Below are positions 8,283 through 16,284 of a DNA stretch of 44,779 nucleotides, piece after piece. Within the stretch, counting starts at the first letter, position 1. Each line of letters opens with the position of its first letter. Origin of the DNA: Hydrogenophaga sp. (GTDB taxonomy: Bacteria; Pseudomonadota; Gammaproteobacteria; Burkholderiales; Burkholderiaceae_C); assembly GCF_028698005.1 (NCBI RefSeq), contig NZ_JAQVEJ010000005.1, forward strand, positions 1 through 44,779, written 5' to 3'. Below the pieces are notes generated by a model. The model was not told the DNA's origin and made no database searches. It was given only the letters and a program-made list of their open reading frames with translations. The position numbers were made by a program, and so were the translations under genes.

Positions 8283-9707
8283 TTAGCTGGCGTCGGCCGT
8301 CCAGCCACCGCCCAGGGCCTTGTACAGGCCCACCTGGTTGAGCTGGCGCGCCAGGCGCGTCTGCGTCAGGCCCTGCTGGGCGCTGAACAGCGAGCGCTGA
8401 GCATCCAGCAGATCCAGGAAACTGGCGACACCATTGCGGTAGCGCAGGTCGGCCAGGCGCACACGCTCCGCCTCGGCCTGCACCAGTTGCTCCTGGGCGG
8501 CCAGTTGCTCGCCATAGGTGGCGCGGCCGGCCAGGGCATCGGCCACTTCGCGGAACGCGGTCTGGATGGTCTTCTCGTAGGTCGCCACGGCAGCCACCCT
8601 GGAGGCTTCGGCTGCTGCCAGCGCCGCCCGGTTGCGGCCCAGGTCGAAGATCGGCAGCAGCGCCTGCGGCGCCAGCGTGAAGCCCCAGCTACCGTCCTTG
8701 AACAGACCCGAGAGCTCGGTACTGGCCGACCCCAGCGAAGCGGTCAGCGAGATCCGGGGGAAGAAGGCCGCACGCGCCGCGCCGATGTTGGCGTTGCTCG
8801 CCATCAGTTGCTGCTCGGCCGCGCGGATGTCCGGGCGGCGCGTCAGCAGATCCGAAGGCAGGCCTTCGGGCACGTCGGCCATCTGCACCGGCGGCTGGAC
8901 GCCCGCCACCGGCAGCAGATCCGCCGGCACGGGCTGCCCCGCCAGCAGGGCCAGCGCGTTCAGGTCCTGCGCCCGCTGGCGCTCCTGCTGGGCACGCGTG
9001 GCGCGTGCCGTGGCGGCCAGCGATTCGGCCTGGCGCAGGTCCAGCGCCGACGCGGCCCCATTGTCAAAGCGCAGCCTGGTCAGGCGCAGCGAATCCTCGC
9101 GCGTGGCCTGAGCCCTGCGCGTGAGGTCCAGCATCTCCTCGTCGGCCTGCACCGTCAGCCAGGTGCTGACCACGGCCGCCACGATACTGGTCTGCGCGGC
9201 CCTGGCGGCCTCCTCGGTCGCCAGGTATTGCGCGAGCGCGGCCTCCTTGAGACTGCCCAGGCGGCCGAAGAAGTCGATCTCCCAGGCGCTGACCATCAGA
9301 CCGGCCGTGTAGACGCTGCTGATGTCCCCGCCTTCGGTGCCCTTGCGCTCGCCGGTCACCCCGGCCGCGACCGTCGGCGCCTGGTTGGCGCGGGCGATGC
9401 GGTACTGCGCGCGCACCTGCTCCACGTTGGCCATCGCCACGCGCAGGTCGCGGTTGTTCTCCAGCGCCAGTTGCACCAGCTTGCGCAGGCGCTCGTCGGC
9501 CACGAAGTCCGACCACGCCGGCAACGCCTGGCCGGCCTGGGCATCGGCTGCCCCGCTGGGAAAGGCCATGGGCACAGGCGCGGCGGGGCGCTGGTAGTCG
9601 GGTGTCAGCGAGCACGCCGTCAGCACCGCCAGCGACAGCACGCTGGCGGCCAGCCGGCCGCGCGGGGCGGACGTCCGCGTCATGTTCTTGATGGCTTGCT
9701 CACTCAT
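8283..9707 (-). CDS. RND efflux outer-membrane channel lipoprotein (OprM/NodT type)
   Basis: This is the TolC-like outer-membrane exit duct of the tripartite pump. It has a lipoprotein signal ending in the lipobox LTAC (Cys32) followed by SLTPDYQRPAAP, typical of the NodT/OprM family, and two outer-membrane efflux repeats with long helical hairpins (for example NNRDLRVAMANVEQVRAQYRIARA and RYRNGVASFLDLLDAQRSLFSAQ). The length is 474 residues. The ORF track starts 28 codons too early; the ATG at 9707 overlaps the permease gene end by 8 bases, so translation is probably coupled. It is the third gene of the acrAB-like operon. Confidence 0.95.
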   Translation of the reverse strand: MSEQAIKNMTRTSAPRGRLAASVLSLAVLTACSLTPDYQRPAAPVPMAFPSGAADAQAGQALPAWSDFVADERLRKLVQLALENNRDLRVAMANVEQVRAQYRIARANQAPTVAAGVTGERKGTEGGDISSVYTAGLMVSAWEIDFFGRLGSLKEAALAQYLATEEAARAAQTSIVAAVVSTWLTVQADEEMLDLTRRAQATREDSLRLTRLRFDNGAASALDLRQAESLAATARATRAQQERQRAQDLNALALLAGQPVPADLLPVAGVQPPVQMADVPEGLPSDLLTRRPDIRAAEQQLMASNANIGAARAAFFPRISLTASLGSASTELSGLFKDGSWGFTLAPQALLPIFDLGRNRAALAAAEASRVAAVATYEKTIQTAFREVADALAGRATYGEQLAAQEQLVQAEAERVRLADLRYRNGVASFLDLLDAQRSLFSAQQGLTQTRLARQLNQVGLYKALGGGWTADAS

Positions 9708-12700
9708 CGATCTTGGCTCCGATATGGGAATGTTCGGCAGCGAACTGCTGCTGCCGCTTGCTGCCCTTGAAAATCGAGCGCACCACGACAAAGAAGACCG
9801 GCACGAACACGACGGCCAGGATCGTGCCGCTGATCATGCCGCCGATCACGCCGGTGCCGATGGCCCGCTGGCTGGCCGAGCCGGCGCCCGACGCAATCGC
9901 CAGCGGCAGCACGCCCAGCGTGAACGCCATGGAGGTCATGACGATCGGCCGGAAACGCATGTGCGCCGCGCCCAGTGCTGCCTCGATCACGCTCTTGCCC
10001 TGGGCCTGCAGGTCCTTGGCGAACTCGATGATCAGGATGGCGTTCTTCGCCGACAGGCCGATGATCGTGATCAGGCCGACCTGGAAGTACACGTCGTTCG
10101 AGTACTGCCGCAGCAGGGTCGCCAGCAGCACGCCGAGCACACCGCAGGGCACGACCAGGATCACCGCCAGCGGAATCGACCAGCTCTCGTACAGCGCCGC
10201 CAGGCACAGGAACACCGCCAGGATGGCAAACGCATACACGATGAGCGCCTGCGAGCCGGCCTGCTTTTCCTCGCGCGACTGACCCGTCCACTCGAAGCCG
10301 AAGCCCTCGGGCAGTTGCGCCGCCAGGCGCTCCATCTCGGCCATGGCGTCGCCCGTGCTGTAACCCGGCGCCGGGGCACCTTCGATGCGCATGGACGGAT
10401 AGCCGTTGTAGCGCACGGTCTGCTGCGCCCCCTTGACCCAGCGCGTGGTCGCGAAGGCGGACAGCGGCACCGGCTGACCCTGTTTGTTGGGTGCCGTCAG
10501 GCGCAGCAGGTCTTCCGGCTGCATGCGCGCGGGTGCATCGGCCTGCACCACCACACGCTGCAGGCGGCCGCGGTTCGGGAAGTCGTTCACGTAGGACGAA
10601 CCCAGCGCAGTGGACAGGCTGCTGTTGATCGCGTCGAAACCGACACCCAGGGCCTGCGCCTTGTCGCGGTCGATGTCGATCTGCAACTGTGGCGCATCTT
10701 CCAGGCCATTCGGGCGCACCTGCGCCAGCACGGAGCTTTGCATCGCCATGCCCAGCATCTGGTTGCGCGCAGCCACCAGCGCCTCGTGGCCACGGCCACC
10801 ACGGTCCTGCAGGCGGAACTGGAAACCCATCGAGGCGCCCAGCTCGGGGATCGGCGGCGGGTTCAGCGGGTAGATGAACGCGTCGCGGATGCCGGAGAGG
10901 GCACCGAAGGCCTTGCCAGCCACCGCCGTGGCGTCCGAGCCCGGCGCCGTGCGTTCAGGCCAGTCCTTGAGCGTCACGAAGCCGATACCGGCGTTCTGGC
11001 CCTGGCCCGAGAAGCTGAAGCCCAGCACGCTGACCATGCTCGAGACCTCGGGCTGGCCCAGCATGTACTGCTCGACCTGCTTCATCACGCTGAGTGTGCG
11101 CTCCTGCGTGGCGCCCGGGGGCAGTTGCACGTTGACGAGCACCGTGCCCTGATCCTCCTGCGGCAGGAACGAGGTCGGCAGGCGCTGGTACAGCAGCGCC
11201 ACGGCGCCGATGATGGCCGCGTAGATGATCAGATAGCGGGCAGCTCGCCTGAGCACGCGTGCGACGATGCTCTCATAGCCCTTGGCCGTGCGCTTGAAGG
11301 AGCGGTTGAACCAGCCAAAAAAACCCTTCTTCTCGATGTGATGGCCCTTCTCCACGGGCTTGAGCAGCGTGGCGCACAGGGCCGGTGTGAGCGACAGCGC
11401 CATGAAGGCCGAGAAGGCGATCGAGGCCACCATCACCGCCGAGAACTGGCGGTAGATGTTCCCGGTCGAGCCCGCGAAGAAGGCCAGCGGCACGAACACC
11501 GAAACCAGCACCACGGTCACGCCCACGATGGCACCCGAGATCTGACCCATGGCCTTGCGTGTGGCCTCGAGGGGTGGCAGCCCCTCCTCACTCATGATGC
11601 GCTCAACATTCTCCACCACCACGATGGCGTCGTCCACCACAATGCCGATCACCAGCACCATGCCGAACATCGTCAGCACGTTGATCGAGAAGCCCAGCGC
11701 CATCAGCGTGGCAAAAGTGCCCAGCAGCGCGATCGGCACCACCAGGGTCGGGATGATGGTGTAGCGCCAGTTCTGCAGGAACAGGAACATCACCAGGAAC
11801 ACCAGCAGCACCGCCTCGAACAGCGTCTGCGTCACCTGCGTGATGGAGATGTCGACGAAACGCGAGCTGTCGTAGGGGATGTTCCACTTCACGCCCTGGG
11901 GGAAGTAGCGCGCCAGCTCGTCCATCTTTTCGCGGATGAGTTTGGCCGATTCCATGGCGTTGCCGGTGGAGGACAGCTGCACGCCCATGCCGACCGCGGG
12001 AACGCCGTTCAGGCGCGCCGACGTGGCGTAGCTCTGGCCGCCCAGCTCGACCCGTGCCACGTCCCTGAGGCGGACGGTGGAGCCGTCCTCGTTGGAACGG
12101 AGCACGATGTTGGCGAACTGGTCCACGCTTGAGAGCTGGCCCTTGACCGTCACCGTAGCCGCGATGCTCTGGCCCGGGATGTTGGGCAGATCACCGATCA
12201 CGCCCGAGGCCACCTGCGCGTTCTGCGCACGGATGGCCGCCACCACGTCGGCGGACGAGAGGCGGTAGCCCTCGAGCTTGGCCGGATCGACCCAGACGCG
12301 CATCGAAGTCTCGCTGCCGAACAGCTGCACCTGGCCGATGCCCTTGACGCGCTGCAGTTCCGGCTGGACGTTGCGGGCGACGTAGTCACCGAGCTGGACG
12401 ATGTCGAAATCGGGGTTGTCGGAGGACAGCATCGCGAACAGCAGGAAGTTGCTGCGCGACTTGTCCACCCGCACGCCCTGCTGCGTCACCGCCGCCGGCA
12501 GGCGCGGCGTGGCGCGAGAGAGGCGGTTCTGCACGTCCACCTGCGCCAGGTCGATGTCGGTGCCCGGCTCGAAGGTGACGGTGATGGAGCCCGAGCCGTC
12601 GGCCTGGGCCACCGATTCCATGTAAGCGAGACCCGGCGAGCCGTTCATCTCGCGTTCGATGACCGACAGCACGCTGTCTTCCAGCGTCTGCGCGGACGCG

Positions 12701-12852
12701 CCGGGATAGGCGGCGCTGATGACCACGGCGGGCGGCGCCACCGGTGGGTACTGTGCGATGGGTAGCTGCGTGATGGACGTCAGGCCCAACACGGCAATGA
12801 ACAGCGCGATCACCCAGGCGAAGATCGGGCGTTCGATGAAGAACTTGGCCAT
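9700..12852 (-). CDS. acrB: RND multidrug efflux permease (AcrB/MexB, HAE1 family)
   Basis: This is the inner-membrane proton-driven pump. At 1050 residues it is full length, with twelve membrane helices and two large periplasmic loops. It begins MAKFFIERPIFAWVIAL, the family hallmark. The proton-relay residues are present: the Asp-Asp pair in GIVVDDAIVVVEN (TM4) and the lysine in IGLSAKNAILIIEF (TM10). The porter sequence GLAYMESVAQADGS and the ERAIGTG-type end segment (SQRAIGTGVIGGM) are also typical. It starts 27 bases after the adaptor stop. Substrates are likely broad hydrophobic drugs by analogy, not shown here. Confidence 0.97.
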   Translation of the reverse strand: MAKFFIERPIFAWVIALFIAVLGLTSITQLPIAQYPPVAPPAVVISAAYPGASAQTLEDSVLSVIEREMNGSPGLAYMESVAQADGSGSITVTFEPGTDIDLAQVDVQNRLSRATPRLPAAVTQQGVRVDKSRSNFLLFAMLSSDNPDFDIVQLGDYVARNVQPELQRVKGIGQVQLFGSETSMRVWVDPAKLEGYRLSSADVVAAIRAQNAQVASGVIGDLPNIPGQSIAATVTVKGQLSSVDQFANIVLRSNEDGSTVRLRDVARVELGGQSYATSARLNGVPAVGMGVQLSSTGNAMESAKLIREKMDELARYFPQGVKWNIPYDSSRFVDISITQVTQTLFEAVLLVFLVMFLFLQNWRYTIIPTLVVPIALLGTFATLMALGFSINVLTMFGMVLVIGIVVDDAIVVVENVERIMSEEGLPPLEATRKAMGQISGAIVGVTVVLVSVFVPLAFFAGSTGNIYRQFSAVMVASIAFSAFMALSLTPALCATLLKPVEKGHHIEKKGFFGWFNRSFKRTAKGYESIVARVLRRAARYLIIYAAIIGAVALLYQRLPTSFLPQEDQGTVLVNVQLPPGATQERTLSVMKQVEQYMLGQPEVSSMVSVLGFSFSGQGQNAGIGFVTLKDWPERTAPGSDATAVAGKAFGALSGIRDAFIYPLNPPPIPELGASMGFQFRLQDRGGRGHEALVAARNQMLGMAMQSSVLAQVRPNGLEDAPQLQIDIDRDKAQALGVGFDAINSSLSTALGSSYVNDFPNRGRLQRVVVQADAPARMQPEDLLRLTAPNKQGQPVPLSAFATTRWVKGAQQTVRYNGYPSMRIEGAPAPGYSTGDAMAEMERLAAQLPEGFGFEWTGQSREEKQAGSQALIVYAFAILAVFLCLAALYESWSIPLAVILVVPCGVLGVLLATLLRQYSNDVYFQVGLITIIGLSAKNAILIIEFAKDLQAQGKSVIEAALGAAHMRFRPIVMTSMAFTLGVLPLAIASGAGSASQRAIGTGVIGGMISGTILAVVFVPVFFVVVRSIFKGSKRQQQFAAEHSHIGAKIDE

Positions 12853-12879
12853 ATCTGCTCTTGTTCGTGTTCTGTGGGC

Positions 12880-14166
12880 TTATTGCTGACGCCCGGCGTC
12901 GGCCGGCTGGCCTTCAGCCGGGGCCGCGGCGGCGGGTGCGGCACTGTTCGGCGGCGTCCAGGGCACGGCCTTCACGGGCGTGCCCGGCGGCAGCATCTGC
13001 AGCTTCTGGAAGCCATCGACCATGACCTGCTCGCCCTCTTGCAGGCCTTCGGTGACGATCCACTGGTTGTCCTTGCCGGCCACGACCTTCACGTTGCGCG
13101 TGCTCAGCTTGCCTTCGGCATCGACCACGGTCAGCGTGTCACCCGCATCCGTGCGCGTGACGGCCTGCTGCGGCACGGTGATGGCGTTGTTCACCATCGC
13201 CTGCTCCATCTGCACCCGCACGTACAGGCCGGGCAGCAGCTCCCCTTGCGGGTTCGGCACCTCGGCGCGCAGGGTCACCTGGCCGGTGCTGGTGTCCACC
13301 GTCAGATCGGCGAACAGCAGCTTGCCCTTGTGCGGGTATTCGGTGCCATCCTCCAGCAGCACACTCACCTCGGCCGCACCGCTGCCCGCCGCCTTGAGCT
13401 GGCCAGCCTCCATGGCCCGGCGCAGGCGCAGGGCCTCGGAAGCCGGCTGGGTGAAGTTCACGTACAGCGGATCGATCTGCTGGATCACGGCCAGCGGAGT
13501 GGCCTCGCCCTGTCCCACCAGCGCGCCCTCGGTCACCAGGGCACGGCCGATGCGGCCCGAGATCGGCGCCGTCACGTTGGCATAGCCCAGGTTGATGGTG
13601 GCGGTCTGCACGGTCGCCTTGGCCGCGGCCACCTCGGCCTCGGCCATCTTCTGTGCCGACACGGCGTTGGCGTAGTCCTGCTGGCTCACCGCATTTTCGG
13701 CCACCAGCGGCTGGTAGCGATCGGCCAGCGACTTGGCCTGGACCAGGCTGGCCTCTGCCCGGGCGAGGTTCGCGCGCGCCGACTGCAGGGCCGCCTCGTA
13801 GGGACCCGGATCGATGCGGAACAGCAGTTGGCCGGCCTTGACATCACTGCCTTCCCGGAACTGCCGCTGCACGAGGATGCCCGCCGCACGCGCCCGCACC
13901 TGCGCCACGCGCGAGGCCTCCAGACGACCCGGCAGCTCGGTCCGCAGACCGACTTCGCCCGGCTTGGCCACCACCACACCGACCTGGGGTGCCGGCATCC
14001 CGCCACCCGGGGCGACCGGCGGCGGTGGCACATCGGACTGGCCACAGGCCACCAGCGCGGCGACGATGGGCAGCAGCACCAGGGGGCGCCACCCTCTGGC
14101 AAACGATGGGCCTCGACCGGCCGGGCGGGCATGGTGGTGGATTCTCTGGCGTTGGGCGCTGGGCAT
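12880..14166 (-). CDS. acrA: RND efflux periplasmic adaptor lipoprotein (AcrA/MexA type)
   Basis: This membrane-fusion protein links the pump and the outer-membrane channel. The signal sequence ends in lipobox LVAC (Cys41), so it is probably lipid-anchored. The biotinyl-lipoyl half motifs (VRARAAGILVQRQFREGSDVKAGQLLFRIDP and TAPISGRIGRALVTEGALV) flank a helical hairpin (YEAALQSARANLARAEASLVQAK), followed by beta-barrel and membrane-proximal domains (VRVQMEQAMVNNAITVPQQAV). The ATG at 14166, preceded by AAGGA, gives 428 residues. It is the first gene of the operon, downstream of the operator described below. Confidence 0.94.
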   Translation of the reverse strand: MPSAQRQRIHHHARPAGRGPSFARGWRPLVLLPIVAALVACGQSDVPPPPVAPGGGMPAPQVGVVVAKPGEVGLRTELPGRLEASRVAQVRARAAGILVQRQFREGSDVKAGQLLFRIDPGPYEAALQSARANLARAEASLVQAKSLADRYQPLVAENAVSQQDYANAVSAQKMAEAEVAAAKATVQTATINLGYANVTAPISGRIGRALVTEGALVGQGEATPLAVIQQIDPLYVNFTQPASEALRLRRAMEAGQLKAAGSGAAEVSVLLEDGTEYPHKGKLLFADLTVDTSTGQVTLRAEVPNPQGELLPGLYVRVQMEQAMVNNAITVPQQAVTRTDAGDTLTVVDAEGKLSTRNVKVVAGKDNQWIVTEGLQEGEQVMVDGFQKLQMLPPGTPVKAVPWTPPNSAAPAAAAPAEGQPADAGRQQ

Positions 14167-14280
14167 GGCGGTCCTTCGAATGCGTTGGCGAGGGAGACGG
14201 TAAAAACGGACACAGGACACTAGCGGCCAGCCCCGAGGCTGTCCGGGATATCCCATCAATCGACTGCGGTAAGGGGGCGA

Positions 14281-14286
14281 ATTATA
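14281..14286 (-). promoter_or_regulatory. -10 element of the acrA promoter
   Basis: A perfect TATAAT on the minus strand lies at the left edge of the palindromic operator, 115 bases before the acrA start. Repressor binding would occlude it. The -35 hexamer is not obvious. Confidence 0.55.
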
Positions 14287-14310
14287 CATACATACAAGAA
14301 TGTATGTATA
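14283..14310. promoter_or_regulatory. AcrR-type operator palindrome
   Basis: A perfect 11-base inverted repeat, TATACATACAT / ATGTATGTATA, is separated by 6 bases (ACAAGA). The inner half-sites TACATACAT and ATGTATGTA with a 6-base spacer have the same sequence and spacing as the E. coli AcrR operator as I remember it. The site lies between the divergent acrA and repressor genes and overlaps a TATAAT for acrA and a TATAGT (14307-14312) for the repressor, so one bound repressor would shut both. Confidence 0.88.
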
Positions 14311-14354
14311 GTATGACTTCGGTTCCACCATGACGAGCACAGGAGGTTCACCCC

Positions 14355-15116
14355 GTGGTACGACGCACCAAAGCCGATGCCGAAGCAACCCGGCACAAGC
14401 TTCTGGACGCTGCGGAAACCCTGTTCCAGCTCAAGGGTGTTTCCAACACGTCGCTCAACGACATCGCCGTCGCGGCCGGCACCACGCGCGGCGCCATCTA
14501 CTGGCATTTCAAGGACAAGGCCGACCTGTTCAACGCGATGATGGACCGCGTGACCCTGCCGCTGGAAGAAATGCTGGCGCGCATCAGCTCGCAGTCCGAG
14601 CAGGAACCTGCGCGCGACCCCCTGCAGGACATGCGGCAGAACACGCTGATCGCGCTGCACCGCGTCGCCACCGACGAGCAGACCCGCCGCGTCTTCGAAG
14701 TGGCCACACACCAGGTCGAATACAACAATGAGATGTCGGCCGTGCGCGAGCGCCACCTGCGGGTGCGCAACGAATGCATCCGCCTCACGGAACGGGCCCT
14801 GGAGGTCGCCTCGCAGCGTCAGCCGGGCCACCGCCTGCCGGTCGCGCCCCGGACGGCCGCGCTGGGCCTGCACGTGATGATCGACGGCCTGATCCAGAAC
14901 TGGCTGCTCGAGCCGGGCGACTTCGACCTGGTCGTCGCCGGTCTGGACGCCATGGACACCTACCTGCTGGGCCTGGGCTTCAGACTGCAGCCCCGCCCCT
15001 CGCTGCCCTCGCCGGTGCCACCGCCGCCGCCCATGCCGGCGCTGGACGACCTGCCGCCCGAAACGCCCCCCGCACCCGTCAGGCGTCACCGCCGCCGTTC
15101 TGCGGTGGTGCCGTGA
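14355..15116 (+). CDS. acrR: TetR-family efflux repressor (AcrR/TtgR type)
   Basis: This is the local repressor of the efflux operon. The N-terminal helix-turn-helix (residues about 29-53, VSNTSLNDIAVAAGTTRGAIYWHFKDKADLF) matches AcrR/TtgR closely. The C-terminal ligand domain follows to about residue 208. The start is GTG at 14355, 8 bases after AGGAGG. At 253 residues it is about 40 longer than AcrR because of a Pro-rich, Arg-ending tail (SPVPPPPPMP...RRHRRRSAVVP). The last 38 bases of the gene overlap the end of the convergent MFS gene. Autoregulation through the shared operator is expected. Confidence 0.93.
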   Translation: MVRRTKADAEATRHKLLDAAETLFQLKGVSNTSLNDIAVAAGTTRGAIYWHFKDKADLFNAMMDRVTLPLEEMLARISSQSEQEPARDPLQDMRQNTLIALHRVATDEQTRRVFEVATHQVEYNNEMSAVRERHLRVRNECIRLTERALEVASQRQPGHRLPVAPRTAALGLHVMIDGLIQNWLLEPGDFDLVVAGLDAMDTYLLGLGFRLQPRPSLPSPVPPPPPMPALDDLPPETPPAPVRRHRRRSAVVP

Positions 15117-16284
15117 CCGGTGACGGCTCGGTGGTCGCGTGCGGCAGCCTCCAGGCCAGCCGCGAACCCAGCCCCACGACGGCGCCGACACACCAGAACA
15201 CGGCCCCCACACCGACCACCGCCCCCACCGATCCGAACAGCAGCGGCATCACCACGCTGGAGCCGTTGATCGCCATCGAGCGCATCCCCAGCGCCTCGCC
15301 ATGACGCTCCCTGGGCGTGATCTGGTGCAGGGTGCTCATGATCATGGGCTGCACCGAGCCCAGCGCGAAACCCAGCAACACCGACAGCAGACCCATGAGC
15401 CAGGGGCCGCTGGCCAGCGGATACAGCCCGAACAGGATGGCCGTGGCCAGCATGGCGGCACCGATCACCGTCGCTTCGCGCAGGCGCGCCGCGACCCAGG
15501 GCATCAGCAGGCGGATCGCCGTGGCGGCCAGCGCGAAGGCTCCCAGGATGGTGCCAATCACCGTCGCCGACAGGCTGCGCTCGTGGCCGATCACCGGCAC
15601 CAGGAAGGTGTGCACGTCCCAGCAGGACGCCATCATCCAGTTGAGCAGCATCAGGTCCCGGAAGCTCTTGCCGCGCAAGAGGTCCCAGGATGAGCGCCGG
15701 CGGTCACCCGCCGGTTGCCCATGCCCGGGCAGCTCCGCCACCGGCCGCATCCACCACAGGGCCAGCGGCGGCAGCAGGGCCATCAGCAGGTAGGCCGCAC
15801 GAAAGCCCGAGGCGTCGATGAGCATGCCCGCCAGCAGCGGCCCCAGAAAGCTGGACACCGACGGCCCCAGCGCCAGCCAGCTGAACACCTGCCGCAACTC
15901 GGACGGCCCGTTGGCCATCAGGCCCACATGCCGCTGCAGGGCGATCATCGCCACGCAAGCGGCAGCGCCACAAGTCAGCGCCGTCACGCACAGCACGCCG
16001 AACACCGGCCAGACCACGGCCAGCAGTGCACCGGGCGTGGCCACCGCCGCCGCCAGCCGCATCGGCCGGTGTAGGCCGTGCCGCTCGGCATAACGTCCCG
16101 CCGGCAGCGCCAGGAACACCTGCGACAGCGCAAACAGCGCCAGCAGCACGCCGACGGCGACCGCACCATAGCCTTCGCGCAGAGCCATGAGCGGCGCGGC
16201 CATGCGGATGCCCGTCATGCACGCGTGCACGCAGACCTGGGCGCCGATCAGGCGCAGCAACGATACAAACAGCGGCGAGTTCAA
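15079..16284 (-). CDS. MFS transporter
   Basis: This is a 401-residue major facilitator with about twelve hydrophobic helices. The loop between helices 2 and 3 has LPAGRYAERHGLHRPMRL, the MFS motif A region. The N-terminus MNSPLFVSLLRLIGAQVCVHACMTGIRMAAPLMAL lacks a signal peptide. Its ATG overlaps the rmuC stop (ATGA-type overlap), so it is translationally coupled to rmuC. Its 3' end overlaps the TetR gene by 38 bases. The substrate is unknown; linkage to rmuC rather than to the efflux operon suggests it is not part of that pump. Confidence 0.9.
   Translation of the reverse strand: MNSPLFVSLLRLIGAQVCVHACMTGIRMAAPLMALREGYGAVAVGVLLALFALSQVFLALPAGRYAERHGLHRPMRLAAAVATPGALLAVVWPVFGVLCVTALTCGAAACVAMIALQRHVGLMANGPSELRQVFSWLALGPSVSSFLGPLLAGMLIDASGFRAAYLLMALLPPLALWWMRPVAELPGHGQPAGDRRRSSWDLLRGKSFRDLMLLNWMMASCWDVHTFLVPVIGHERSLSATVIGTILGAFALAATAIRLLMPWVAARLREATVIGAAMLATAILFGLYPLASGPWLMGLLSVLLGFALGSVQPMIMSTLHQITPRERHGEALGMRSMAINGSSVVMPLLFGSVGAVVGVGAVFWCVGAVVGLGSRLAWRLPHATTEPSPVTAPPQNGGGDA

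Noticed and set aside
9682-12132. An 816-residue plus-strand ORF opposite the RND genes
   Set aside because: It is a shadow of the AcrB-like gene; composition is dominated by His, Arg and Gln and no family is recognisable.
14283-14310. TACATA/TGTATG repeats as a microsatellite or CRISPR-like unit
   Set aside because: It is a single palindrome with perfect symmetry in a divergent promoter, better explained as a repressor operator.
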